64,000 bases of DNA from Scatophagus argus (GCF_020382885.2 NC_058501.1:14770501-14834500), one strand, 5' to 3'; counted from the first letter of the stretch, positions 20,541 through 33,618 are shown. Notes: generated from the sequence alone by a model not told the origin. Translations and numbers: made by a program.

Positions 20541-21202
20541 GGGTAACAGAGCAGGAGTTGCTCATTATGGAACAAGCTCTGAAAATAGCAACATCTTAGG
20601 TCACATTAGATTTTTTTGTTATGTATTTAATATATTTCTTAACATTTCAGATATTCTCAGCTGGTGCACCGCATTCAACAGTCAAGCAAAGGAGAATAAC
20701 AAAACAAACGCTGAGCCCCACAAAAGAACAAATCGAACTATGTGGGTTGATGAAACTGCTAATGAAACAACCAGAGTCTGGGAGAGAAATTTAAATAAAT
20801 TATGTTAACAAGCTTTATATTTGCACAATTAGCATGGGGCTGTCTGTCAATTTAATTAAATGTGCACTGCACCTATTTATCAAGCATGTAAAGCATCTCA
20901 TATCGCTCCTGTAAATAAAATAAGCTAAAGTAAATATGTGTGTGTGTGTGTAACTAAACTTTCATTGAGATCATTTTCACTGACATTAAAAGAGACTTCT
21001 GGAAAGTTCAGTCCTGAGCTCTGCTGTTGTGTTCATGAGCGTTTACATATGTTGTATGACAGGGAAAATACTCTTACACTTCTCTATACACTTTGAGCAA
21101 CAGAATAAGGAATGTATTATGTCAGTGGCAGCTGTCGCAAGTATAGGAGTACAAACGTGTGTGTGTGTGAGACGTGTGTGTGTGTGTGTGTGTGTAGAGT
21201 CT

Positions 21203-24200
21203 CTACATCATGACGTTCTTCTCTTCCTCGTCATTCAGGTCTTTCTTTTTTCCCTCTTTTTTGTTGCGTTTGATCACTACGATGAACACAATAACTGTAA
21301 AAAGAACAAAAAAAGAATGAAGTCAGCACACAACAAAATGGAGTCAGCATTACCAACATTATATAGACACAATTAATTTTAATTTTAGTATTTAAGACTT
21401 TAATGACATTTCATTCTAAATGGACATTAATATGGAGCTGGTCACCCCTTATCAGCTATAACAGCTTCCACTCTTCTAGGAAGGCTCTGTTTCTGTGGGA
21501 TTTTTGCCCATTCATGCAGTAAAGCATTTGAGAGGTCAGACACTAATGTTGGATGAAAAGGTCTGGCGCACAGTCTCTGTTCCAGCTCATCCCAAAGGTG
21601 TTGGATGGGGTTGAGGTCAGGACTCTGTGTGGGCCAGTCAAGATCTGCCACACCAAACTCATCCAACCAGGTCTTTATGGAGCTTTGATTTGTGCACTTA
21701 AGCACAGTCATGCTGGAATAGAAAAGGGTCTTCCCCAAAATGTCTTGGTATGCTAAAACATTACAATTTCCCTTCAGTGGAAGTAAGGGGCCCAATCCAA
21801 CCCCTGAAAAACAGCCCTATGCCACACCTGAATTCAGTAACAAAGACATGTGTCCCAGTACCTTTGTCTATATAGTGTATATGATAACATCAGACTGAAC
21901 AGTACAATGGATACTCCTTCACATGGGAGTTGGTTTTACCAGGTAGTGGACTTTTAAATGAGGTTTGCCAGACTTACCGCAGAATCCCACAACGCCAGCC
22001 AGGATCCCAATGGTGGCTCCCATTCCTAAGGTGAAGCTACGTTCATCAGGTGCTATGTAGCAATATCCCAGCTCTGTGCAGTTACATATTCTCACTGGTA
22101 CAGAGAGCAGAGGGGAACACACATGTGCATTAAACATTTATGAGACACATGATTCATTTAAGTGTCAGTTTGACTTTAAAGGATGAGGCTGAGGTTATTC
22201 CAGCTCTTTTACTGGCAAGAAATCCCATGAAAAGGCACAAACCAACAATGAGTGTTTCCATCATCAACAACCAATCTCTTGTTTTAAACCACATTTTACC
22301 TTTTCTCTTTTGTTGTTTTCACTTAAAAAAAAAAATATTCTCCACCAAGTTGTAACACCTCACAACAACATGCTGCCATTAAAAATGCATGAACATTAGT
22401 TAGCAGGATAGCTAAAAACAGCTAGCTTAGAGTGGACAAACCTTTGAAATGATGAGCTAAAAGTAAAGGATGCTGAGCTTAGATAATTACATAACATTAA
22501 TACATAAGCAGGGATAATAATAAGCTAAAAGTGTAAAACATATGAAAAGGTTTGCTCAAAATAAATGTGAACTAATTTGGCTTTTTTCTGTTTTAACTTT
22601 TAAAAAATATGTACAACAAGGGTAAACAGTACATGGGATGGCCACACCGTGTACACTAGTGAGTATTTACAGCAGCAAGGTGGCGAATGTATATTTGGCT
22701 TAAAATAACTGATAATCCCTGTGTGAACACGTCATCTGTGCGTTTTATCAGTGGCACACAAGACTCAGGCTTTAACAACTCAAATAATTCTTTCTGAGAT
22801 CAAATCAGTGCTCTTTTTCATTTTTCCGTCGTACTGCTCACCAGACACACCCTTTTAGCTTAGCTTAGAAAATTAGCTCACCTTGAAATGCCTGCGAAAC
22901 TCCCATGCCCGCATTGTCTTTAATGTTAATGGGGAGTGTGAAGGTTTTATCCTCACTTGGCATTTTCTTCGGGATCAGTTTAGCTGTGGTGCCTGCATGA
23001 CATACAATGGAAGAATGTCACGATCTGACTTTTCAGTGTCACATCATCTTCTGATAAATGATGTAGCCTACAGTATGTTACAGCATCCGTACCATCAACA
23101 CTGAGCAGTTCCCAGTTGGGAGATTTCTTGCCACTACCCAAGATGAAGGTGAAGGGCTGTGAGAAGGGGGCGCCGTCGTCATCTCGGGCCTTGATGATGA
23201 CAGCTTTGGGTTTCTTCATACAGATGAAGGCCTGGGTCTCTATTAGTTTGGGGTAGTTATCGTTCACGTCCAGCAGCCTCACAGACAAAACACGCTCTGA
23301 AGACTTTTCTGGGTTCCCTTCAGAGTGAAATAGGAGAGAATGACCAATGTTTATTGGTTGAACACTTTGCTGTATCACAGTACAATAGTCAGGTTTTAAA
23401 AGTGAAAAGTCATGAATACATTTAAGTTTCACAAAATAAATTTTTAATGCCACTGAAAGGTTATTAAATCCGCTCCTGTACCGTGTCTTTATTCTCTGGT
23501 AACACTGTTTTGTTTTTTTTGTTTTTTTAATTTTTTTTTTTTTTTTAAGTGACTGCACAGACAGGAAATGAAGGGTGAGAGAGGCAGCAAAGGACTCGAA
23601 CCCAGGTTGCTGCTATGAAGGAACATAGTGTACATAGTGTGAACACAATAATCCACTCCGTCACACATCACTCCTCTGGTAATACTGTTGTTACTTTATT
23701 AACTAAACAGCACAAAACAAAAAAGTATTGCAAGATTAATTAAAATCTGTGTGACCTCTATAACAACCAATTAAAGAAAAACTCCAATATGATTCCAATG
23801 TGATTTAAGTGTATTATCTTACCCTTCTCAAATGCGGTGACAGTGACTTCGAAAGTCTCCAGAGTTTCTCTGTCCAGCTTGTCTTTGGTTTTAACCTCTC
23901 CTGTAGCAGCATCAATCTCCAGCCAGCCCTTAGTGTCACCATCCAACTTAAAACTGCACAACACACAACAGCAATCACACGAAAAGACACACACACACAC
24001 ATGTGCACGGCAAACAGATATTAGAAGTCATCCATGCTACGTCAGACCCTGAATTGGGGCCTGGGGGAAATAACAGTAGTCAAAACAAATCAATAGCCTG
24101 TTCAGGGTACACGTGATAGTCCAAACAGATGAAACCCCCTACTAGCAGCCAGTTGGAAGCCATAATGTGTAAAAACAAAAGCAGTGCTCATAGCGGAACA

Positions 24201-27200
24201 ATTCCTTATCTATGACAGCTATGAAAGTGTTGTGTTTGAGTTCAGCCCACTATAATACAGCACATCTTGTCAGAGTCCAGCTCTTAAACTGCAGAAGAAC
24301 AGGGACACGGAGTAAATGTTGTCTCCTATTCAGTGTTGTTTTCCTGTGTAGTCTGTATTTAGGTTAACAGCTCACAGCCATTTTGGTTATTAAAAAAAAA
24401 CAAAACAAAAAACAAAACTGTAGTTGAACCTCCTATCAGTCATGCAAATACAAACATCCCTTTGATTAGGGCTCATGATCTGTCCCCAAGGCACACAACA
24501 CAGGAAGTTTGATCTGATACTTAGATCATAATATCTTGTGGAAACAAATCAACAGCTCTGTATTTCGAGAGTTAAACTGGGAATTTTCTCAGTTGCTTCA
24601 ATTCTGGCATTATTCTGTATTTCTACCATTGTACACTATAGTTGAAATAATTAGCTAAAAGTAATGGATAACCAGGTGAAATATGCAGCAAAAACCAACA
24701 GGTAAACAGTTAAGATAAGATAAGATAAGATAAGATAATCCTTTATTAGTCCCATAACTGGGAAATTACAGACAAGATCCAGCTTTAGTAGGAGGAAGCT
24801 GGACCAAAGCAGCCTCGACAGTCCAGTCGTAAAAAATATAACAATATCCACATTTTCTAGTCTACTTAACATAGCCTTCAAAATCGGCTAAAACAAGCAA
24901 CACTTCTGGAACATTATAGGTGATGTCAAAGAAGGGGCAGGCTACTTGAGTTCATCTGACTGAGATGTGGGGGTACGTCAGACAAAAATGTTGGCAGCCA
25001 CTGTTCTAATGTTATGTAAGTATTTCACAGCAGCAGTATGTGGGATCGACTTGAAATAAACTTGAAATAAAGAGCTCGTTTCCATCACAGCTTTGGATAG
25101 CCATGGTGGTCTACAGCACTGCAAAGATACATTACTTACACAAACAAAACCAGCGACTGGCATCACTTCGTTACTGGTTTTGGTTCTGACTTTGAACACT
25201 GATCAGCTCTTTCATGCGTGTTTACCTGATGTCTTTGCCCTCGGGATCCTTTGCCTCCACTGTGAGCAGCACTGATCCCTTGGTGGTGTTTTCAGGCACA
25301 GTCACATGCAGGATGTCCATACTGAACTCTGGAGCCTCGTCTACGTCAGTGACGGACACAGAGACAAAGGTTGTGGACTCGCTGCCGTAGCTCAGACCTG
25401 TTACCAATGGCTCTGGGTTACGAGCGTCAATTTGGAGCTTGTAGGTGGAAGAGGACTCAAAGTCGAGAGGCTGTTAGGAGACCAGTGGCGACGTTAGAAA
25501 AAAACAGGGATAATGGAGGAAAATAAGACAGGAGGTCATGGCAGCGCCCTCCGAAGGTTACTACACAGCTGTGATTCTGTCACATTTATTGGAGCTTTTT
25601 GTTGTAGTCTTTGCTATCTGCTTAAACAAGGTATTTAATTGTAAAATCACAATAGGCAGTGATATGTAGATAATTAGTCAGATCTAGCAGCAATAAAATT
25701 AGCTTACACTCTTGGAAAAGCAGCTATCAGATGACCGATGATTTTCATCAAGAAATCTATGAAATAATAAATGTTTGATTTCTAATGTTTTTGTTACCAA
25801 ATGTTTCGCTAAGAGACTGTTTTAGTCATTTCTCAAGCAAAAATTCTAAACATTTGCTGGTTCCTGCTCCTAAAATGTTGAGATTTTTTTTGAGATTACT
25901 CCTTGGACTGGGAAAGTTGTTATATTTTCTAACAATAACATTTACAGACTAAACCATAAATTTACAAGAGTACATCACACAAACACAAAACATACACCAT
26001 GGAGGGGATACGGCACCTCTACTGTTTCAACCAGCATAGTCGCTGTGTTGTGTGAAATCATCTGCGTGTGCTGACGTGAGAGAGAAAGACGATGAAGAAA
26101 CCGTACCTTAGCTATGACCAGATGGCCGACACCTTCGCCGTCGGTTTCCACAGCAAAAACGTCTCCATCGTTGCCAGCAGAGATGTGGAAGTCGATGCGG
26201 GAGCTGCCGCTGTCTGGGTCATCACCGTCTGTTGCTCTGATGGTCAGCACCGTGTGTCCCACAGGAGTGTCCTCTGCTAGAGTGTGGTTGCCGTACTGCA
26301 CACAGACACATACAGAAACATGAGGAAGACCATCAAACAGCACGAGAAATAAGAGAGAGGTTGTCCACATACTCACATCATTCTTCTCAAACAGAGGAAT
26401 CTCATTGTTGACGTCAATGATCTTGATGATGACCTTACATTCTGTGCTGAATACTGCGCGAGACAAAAGCCATACGTACTTGGAGTGAAAACTGGGACTT
26501 AACTCCATTCACAAGTGTGTTACCTCACGCAGTGCAGCACGTGTGTTACCTGGGTCGCTGACTCTCACGTTGAGGTTATACAGCTGCTGATCTTTTCTCT
26601 GCAGTGAGCGTAACACCTGAATTCGTCCATCGGCGGCGTCAATGGAGAAGGGGTTGAGTGTCTCGTCTGGACCCTGGGACACGATGGAGTATGTAAGATG
26701 AGCATTCAGTGTCCCGTGTTCATCCGCGTCATTGGCCAACAGCTGTCCTATCAGGCTGCCTGGAAACACCAGAACCAGAATGTAAGAACAAAAGATAATT
26801 ATCAATTGTTTTAAGGCCTAAAATATTGCAGAATCAGTGAGTACATACATTTTGAGACATGTTCAAGGAGGATTGTGCAAAATATAAAGAATACCATTAT
26901 GATTCAATAGAATTCTGAGTGAGATATTTTTAGCATATCATTTAGATTAGGATTTTTTCTTTATTGTTGCTGCTGCAATTTAGTTTGCTTTTTGTTTCAC
27001 TAAAAGCAAATTTCCTGTTATTTGAAAATAAACTAAAATATGTGTACATGTATTATATTGTCCACCATGAGAGGGTTATGGAATAATCAAACACACGTCT
27101 TACCTACAGGTTCGCCCTCCTGCATCTCAAATACGCTCTCATTTTTTTCACACACAGGTGCGTTGTCATTCACATCCTCCACCAAGACTTGAATCTCCAT

Positions 27201-30200
27201 GGGTGGATCTACCTCCCTCCCAGTGTTATCTGTTGCTATCACCACCAGGATGTACTGAAACAGAATCAACGCCAGTTCAAGAGTGATCCTTAGAAGTAAG
27301 CTGTTATGTCTACATGAGATATGTTGAGATATGATTTATTGAGTGTGTTTGGTACCATATCTTTGTCTTCTCTGTCCAGCTCCTCTGTCACATAAATTTC
27401 TCCATCTCCTGTGATCTGGAAGGGAAATTTCAGCTCCCGCTCTTTCTGCACTAATGAGTACACAGCGTTGGGCTCATTAGACTGGACCTGAAATAAAAAT
27501 AAAAGGAGTAAAAACGTCAGTGTGGGATGGTCAGTTACTGGATATAGCAGGTCTGGTGTGTGTTGGTGGTTTAACGTGTCTACATTTGCCTGATCTGCAT
27601 AAAGTTGGCACGTGCATCTCACCACACCTTTGTGATAGCCAGAGGGTACGTTTCCTTTAAGTTTTCTTTCACAGTGATTGGTCCAGGATTGACCCACAGG
27701 TTTTGCTGAACAATGACGTGCACTCTGGTGTTTCCACTCAGTGCGGTCTCAGACGCTCCTCCCATGTCCTGAACTCGCACAATCAGAGTGTAGTCTGGGT
27801 CCTCCAGGGGATCCACATTCCTCCTCCTCATTTCTGAAACCACACAGGAAGATGAAGGTTGCAATCAGAATCTTAGTATCAGCAACGAAATGGAGTTTTG
27901 AGTTTTGAAGGTCATCTCAGAAGACAGTTTTAGTGGATGTGTAATTTTGGAAAGCTGAGTCACGTGGACACATCTTTGATGTGGCTTTTCTTCTTGATCT
28001 TGTTATAGGAAGCAGTGATGGATTAACAATCACTCTCCCTGGACGAACCCATCAGCTCCACGCGCAATAAATCACAGAATAAGCACTAATCGCTGACAGT
28101 CGTTAGTTTATATACACTGACACCAGCTGTCACTCTGTGTCGCCACATGCTCAAACCTTTATGGACTGTAAATCAGCTGGGATTCCTCACACACATGTCA
28201 AAATAAATATGTGTATGCCACTGTGTGCCCCAGGCAACACAGAAGGGGAAGCAATGACAGCAATGACAGCAATTAACAGTTACTCTTATGAATGAATCTG
28301 CTAATTTTTCTTTTCTCAATGAATGCATTAAGGGTATAACTTAAAGACAGAACATAGTGAGAAATGTCCTGTGTTGTTTTATCCCGCTAGCTGTCACTAC
28401 TTTACTAACAAAGATGATGTTCAAACATTTTCTCAAACTAAGGCAGAGGCAGACTGCTTCACTCTGACACTAGAAAACCACCTGACACAATCTCCTGGCT
28501 GTCTAATCAACCTACAGGTTCTTTCCAGTGACAGCAAATACTTTACACATTCACACACTGGTTAAAAATTCACCAAAAAAGCCTTCATAAAGCGTAGCAG
28601 CAGTACACATACTGAAACATCCCTGTGTTCTGGTTTATGTTGGACAAACTAAAAGAGCTTTAAAGATTTGCAGCAAACACAACGTGCACACACACACAAA
28701 ACATGGATTATGCTATTGCTCTGCATTATGCACAGGCTAACGGTGGCTCTGCAGCGTCATTAAAGTTGTTGGCAACAGAAAAAACCATATCCATACTGGA
28801 TTCAACATTGCAGTTGAGTCTTTTGGCCTGAGGGAAGAACTGAATTTGTCAAGGTTCCTCTAATCTATCACCCTTGGATGCAGTACTTGTGCCTTCTGTG
28901 ATTTATGTTTGTAACTTTAAGACATATACGCCTACAGGGTGTGGGATGTGGCACTTGAACCATTATCAAACAAATCTGAAATGTGTTCAATCTAATTATA
29001 AAATGACAATTGTACACCTGTCCTAGGTCGACTATGTACAGTATGTTTTTCCCCATGTCTTTGGCCTTGACGCTGGACAAACCTGCTCTCTCCACACAGG
29101 TGAAGAAGGGATTTTCTTCATAGGGGATATTCTGCACTGGACAGTATTCATTAAACTTTATCTTCAGAGTGTCGATGCTTCGCTCTTCCCCCATGTGGTA
29201 CTGGATGCCTTCTCTGCTTGTTATCATCTCCTCCCCTGTGCACACACAACAAATATTGTTCAGTATAATTCCACTCATTACAAAAAATGTTTTCTTATAG
29301 ATTGGTGGAAGCAGAAAATCTCTGCAGTCTCACAGCTGTATGAGACTTAAACTTCTTCAGACAGACTCATTCACATGCTCACACACACTCACAGTAATCT
29401 GTGATCAACATCACGCGACACATTTAGGCAATCTGCCTCCAGTCAGGGTTACCCTTGAGCACATGAAATGGGCTGTGTAATCTGGATTTACAGCAGCACT
29501 ATACTGCCAGATTAAAGGCAGAGATGGACAGATTACAGACTTTCCCACTGACAGCGCACCTAGTTCTGGGTGCCAGCGTCTGGGTTCATGTCTGTGAGTT
29601 CACTCGTGTGTGCACAGGCATGTGTGTTATTACCTTCTTTAGTGGTGGAGATCTCTCCAGTACGAGGGTCAATCTGGAACAGCAGGATGTTGTGTTTGTT
29701 GGGGATCTGGCTGACCAGGCTGTAGCTCAGATGAGCGTTGGGGGTCTGTGGGTCGTCCTGATCAAACGCAAACACGCGAGTAAAAGGGACACCTGGAACA
29801 ACAGACAAAACTGATGTTTAGGTCTTGTTGGACTGAGTATATACATAAATACAGTATATATATATCAGACATTACACAGTGAACACACAGAGGAACTGCT
29901 TATGCATGCCAGGAACCCTTTGCATGGTTGTGTTTTAGATGCTTCATTTTACCACCAAATACATTTAAAAACACAGCAGTTTGAGGGTTTTTAGGAGAGG
30001 TTTTCTTCATGAAAAACAGCCATTCTTTTCCCTTAAGTTTAGTATTGCATGAAAATCATTTTGCTGAGACTTGGTTGTCACCACACTATACATTAATTCA
30101 CCTTTATTGCTTTGTCAAAGTTGGGTTATCATTCACTTTTAGACAGTTGTAATGATGACAGCTGCCAAATAATAACTTTTCGCCTCATTAAAATTCCTTA

Positions 30201-32214
30201 AAAATGGAAAAATGATCTTAATCCATATTTTCTGACATATTTCATTATGTATATGCTACTTCTAACGTGACATTGAAATTCTGTTTTCTACATTGAAGTA
30301 AGTATTCAAACTTAGACTCTTTTTAATGCTTCAGCAATGGTGTCGAATGGAAACATTCTAGATTTATGAATCATTTTCTACACATTTTTCCCATAAACGT
30401 GGTTATGACACAGTCTTAACTTTGACACAATATATGGTTAAACAGATTATTGTGAAGAAAATCTGTGACTCCTAAATAAATTCTCTTGCCACTAATCTAA
30501 TCTAATCTAATGAAATGATGTTAGAGGGTGAAAAATATCTACATATTTTCTGGAATATTTAATGAGGGAGAAGGAAAAGATGCCAATATAAGAATTTTAA
30601 GGTAGCATTAGGAGTGTTTCCTTTCCCTCATATTTAAATACTTGCAACACACACACACACACACACACACACACCTGGTGGATTGTGTTCTCTAACCACA
30701 GCTGTGTAGAAAGTCTGGTTGAAGTATGGGGCGTTATTGTTTACATCCAGCACATTTATGGTCACATAAACTGGGCCATCCACAACTTCATCATCTGCCA
30801 GCGCCTCCACCTGGATGTTGTCGCACACAAACACACACATACATAAACAGATTCATTACTCCTGCAGTGCACAAGTAGAATTTTCTGTGAGTCCATACGA
30901 ACAGAGAGGAGCACATTACCATGACAACGAAGTGGTTATCTTGAGACCAGTCCAGAGGCCTCTGCAGGTACAGCCACCCGTCATTTGAAATATTAATGTC
31001 ATCTTTACCTTCTCCACTCAGCCTGAAATTGTTAACACCTGGGTGGGTCACCTGAAACTATGGAAAAAATAAGAGATTAATTTATACTTGTTTGAGACTG
31101 AATTTGACACAGACACTAGGGAAACTAAGCAGTTTTTAAGCTTTCCTGGCAGACATTCAGTGATGAAAAAGAACTCTGATTTAAGTGAAAGAGTAAAAGC
31201 AGAGTATAATCAATGAAATATATGTAACATATCAAAAGCATAGGGACTCATTCTGTCAATAAAAAAAAAATTAACAACTTTGTACAGTTAGCTGGTTTAA
31301 TTCAAACTTAATGCACAAGGAATATACAAAAGAGTAAAAAAAAAAAAGGAAAAAGGACAATAATCAGTGTCCATTGTCTCTAGGGTTCAGCCATGCCAAA
31401 GGATCACAAAAGAAATCTGAGGAGTAACTACAGCCGTCAGGTTAATGTAGAGGAATAAATAGTACAATACTTCCCTCTGAAATTCAGTGTAGCAGAAAAA
31501 TAAAATATATATAGAATGAACTGATATTCTAAAGTGATTCAAAATCGTACTTAAGTACGGTACTTGTCTAAATCTATTTAGTCACTATCTGCCACTGATG
31601 GCATGTGTGTAATACCTGATAAATGGGATATGGCACCGCTGTCCCTTCTGGCACATCCAGCTCTTTGTCCTGAAACGGGCCCTTCTTCTCCTCCAGGTCC
31701 TTCCCACCAGCCTATCAGAGCACAGAAACAGAGGTCAAAGGTCACTGAATATACTACGGACTGAGGTCAAACTGAAACGCTCACATTCACTCCCACATTT
31801 GTCCTTTTTGCTTTAGCCCCGTACTGTAGGTGAATGTAGTCAGGCACTGAGGGCAGGTTTTTACAGCCCAGTTATTTATTGAACCAAAATGACACAACAA
31901 TGGGAATTCTGCAGGATGACAGAGAGAGCAAAGTCTACAAATGACTCAGTTTACACCTCCATTCAGTGTTTTAAATAAGTTACCACAGATTGTCCTGCAC
32001 ACATTTCTTTTACTTTATTAATATTTTCTTAGTAAAGGAGACTTCAAACACCATAGACACATTAATCCACACTGACCTGTTTCAACAGGTTCATGTATTT
32101 GAGTCTTTACTATGAATATGAATTGGAGGGCTGCAGCAGCAGCAGTTGGCAGTGTTGTGTACTCACAATGCTGAACAGGAGTGGGAGCAACAGCAGATGC
32201 ACCATGGGTGCCAT
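21203..32214 (-). CDS. cdh17: Cadherin-17 (LI-cadherin)
   Basis: Cadherin-17 is a seven-repeat, single-pass calcium-dependent adhesion protein of intestinal-type epithelium with a very short tail. Coding exons from the start are 32167-32214, 31616-31711, 30920-31051, 30675-30810, 29634-29792, 29083-29235, 27628-27833, 27356-27487, 27104-27254, 26550-26759, 26377-26453, 26107-26295, 25226-25470, 23823-23953, 23093-23317, 22882-22992, 21978-22094 and 21203-21294. They total 2610 nt, or 869 residues (human 832). Exon 1 encodes the signal peptide MAPMVHLLLLPLLFSI. Repeat linkers appear as DVNNNAP, DVNDNAP, DVNNEIP, DVDEAPEF and DVNDNYP, with LDRE motifs between. The membrane span GATIGILAGVVGFCVIVFIV is followed by KRNKKEGKKK and a C-terminus ending EEEKNVMM. 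Most extra length comes from one added exon (29083-29235). The Arg-Gly-Asp of human repeat 6 is not kept. Confidence 0.96.
21356..21877 (-). mobile_element. Decayed, internally deleted Tc1-like element
   Basis: The right end reads (reverse strand) CACTATATAGACAAAGGTAC, typical of another fish Tc1 family. A degenerate partner ATATAGACA lies near 21361. Between them only about 520 bp remain, covering the C-terminal third of a transposase. It lies in the last cdh17 intron. Confidence 0.75.
21442..21795 (-). pseudogene. Transposase C-terminal fragment (Tc1 family)
   Basis: The 117-codon remnant contains PTQSPDLNPIQHLWDELEQR and SLPRRVEAVIADKG, diagnostic of Tc1 transposase C-termini. The position usually holding the last catalytic acid reads NPIQHLWDE, as in related fish Tc1 families. 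The N-terminal DNA-binding domain and the first catalytic Asp are missing, so it cannot be functional. It belongs to a different subfamily from the intact copy at 2312-3331. Confidence 0.85.
23510..23680 (-). repeat. tRNA-derived SINE in a cdh17 intron
   Basis: On the minus strand there is an A-box-like TGTGACGGAGTGGA (near 23660). About 45 bp later comes a good B box, GGGTTCGAGTCC (about 23595-23606), followed by a tRNA-unrelated body. It ends in an A-rich run, seen as T tracts on plus at 23512-23546. No cloverleaf can be folded from the 3' half, so it is a SINE and not a tRNA gene. The family is not identified. Confidence 0.6.
24711..24880 (-). repeat. AAGAT microsatellite with LINE-tail-like sequence
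   Basis: Five or so tandem GATAA units run into ATCCTTTATTAGTCCCATAA and CTGGGAAATTACAG. This is a common teleost LINE 3'-end signature, with the microsatellite as tail. The element is 5'-truncated and lies in a cdh17 intron. Confidence 0.5.
29083..29235 (-). other. Extra 51-codon cassette exon of cdh17
   Basis: This phase 1-1 exon of 153 nt is bounded by CACAG before GGGAGG and a GCAG|GTTTGT donor. It encodes GEEMITSREGIQYHMGEERS at its start, NIPYEENPFFTCVERA at its end, and two cysteines. It falls in cadherin repeat 2, between ISTTKE and the segment leading to DPDYTLIVRVQDMGG. In human CDH17 (from memory) the equivalent residues are adjacent. Skipping it keeps the frame, so two isoforms are possible. 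Confidence 0.7.
30648..30674. repeat. CA microsatellite abutting the cdh17 exon 4 donor
   Basis: The CA run ends directly at the exon boundary, so on the minus strand the intron begins GTGTGTGTGT immediately after the codons for HNPPG. The repeat therefore supplies the 5' splice site. Confidence 0.85.
31158..31597. repeat. Dispersed AAGTAC-type non-autonomous element (copy 2)
   Basis: It starts CAGTGATGAAAAAGAACTCTG and ends with GTACTTAAGTACGGTACTTG and a final CCACTG. The inverted termini and AAGTAC blocks match the element types at 16827-17487 and 56879-57242. It lies in a cdh17 intron. Confidence 0.5.
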
Positions 32215-33618
32215 GATTGTAGCCTGGGAAGGAAGAGGAGGAGGAGGAGGAGGAGATATGGAGGATAGGAGTTAGAAAAAATGGCGAAGGAAAAAGCAGG
32301 AAGTTGAGGAGGCAGAGAGGTGACATGAAGAGGAGTGATTTAATTTACACATTTTGATTTTATTCACTGTGCTCTGCTGTTAAATTCTCATGCTTGTGGA
32401 AATAGTGAAAACTGATATTTGTTACTCAATTAAACACAATGCTTCAGTACATGAATATTATGCATGAGTTTATGCTGCACTATGAATTACTGATTGAGAA
32501 AGAAGCTCACAAAGAAAACCCGTCTTCTGTCCTTGACCGTCCACACATGTACATGCTGTCACTCTGCTTCACTGTTTGAGCTGAATGGGAACTTAAAGGC
32601 CTTATACGTGCGGCTCCACCTGTACAAGCAGGTGAACCGTCCACCTCAGCAGAAACTGAAAGTCAGAGTTTTACTTGAAGTGCCAGTGATTTTCGTTTAA
32701 GCCAGCTTTTCGCAGTGGGTGTCAAAATGACGCTGGCACCCAAAGGTCAACATGTGTAACCTCAGTGACTTTACAGCAGTCTCAGAGCCAAAACAACATA
32801 ATAACTGCATTTAGAGCATGCAGTTCAGAAAACTGATGGTTTTTGTGTCTAAGAGGAAAGATAACTAACGCATTTACCATCTCTCTCACATCCAGAGGAG
32901 GTTCGAGTCGGCTGCCACAGAAAAATGAAGGTGACATTGAGTTGTGGCAAATGACCTTTTCATAGCACAGCACAGTTGTACTGTCACCGCCCTGCCACAC
33001 TCCTTCTTAACAGAAGACAAACTTTATTTTAAGTTGCCTGAGTTTATTGTCTACCAATTATTAGTATTTCAACCTCCATGTTGACCTCTACATCTGCTGA
33101 CTGGCATATTTTAACTGAAAAACTGCTGGTATTACCAATTTACAGACATCCACTTACCAACTGTTTAAACTGACTTTCAGTGATGAAAATAGCGATTTAC
33201 CATTCAAATGATGGTGGCAAAAAAGTGAAAGTGGCAAAGCTACATGACACAGTGATTTAAGGTGTTGAAGGCCTTCTGTTTTTCCCTTTAGGACAATGAC
33301 TAGATGACCTTTAAATTTCAGCTAACAAATCCTCATGTTCCATACATATATTGTATGTCAGAGACCAGCAACTACACAGGAAGCCACTAAGAACGAGAGG
33401 CTGATTGTCAGAAATGCCAACACCCGACACTCAGGCCCTGCCAAAGTCAAGTCAAGAACAAAGCACTTATACAAAAACTGAAAGCACACTGAAAGCATCA
33501 GACACAATAAACACGGTCTGTTAAAAACAACAGACTTTGCGTCAAATTCGACCCCCAAAATCTACTCTGAATACTCAATATTTCCAAAAGCTGGTAACAC
33601 AAGAGTGAGAGCACTTAC

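Noticed and set aside
21553-21756. Open frame on plus overlapping the Tc1 remnant
   Set aside because: It is the antisense shadow of the transposase fragment and has no similarity of its own.
23595-23606. B-box sequence suggesting a tRNA gene
   Set aside because: No acceptor stem or anticodon arm folds around it, and an A-rich tail follows, so it was called a SINE.
29018-29082. Longer version of the extra cdh17 exon, ending at CAG|GTGTAC (29018)
   Set aside because: It would end in phase 0 and break the frame into the next exon, which needs phase 1. The donor at 29083 restores phase.
32494-32700. 68-codon plus-strand ORF upstream of the cdh17 start
   Set aside because: Lies in the first cdh17 intron, no similarity recognised and no splice or poly(A) signals nearby.
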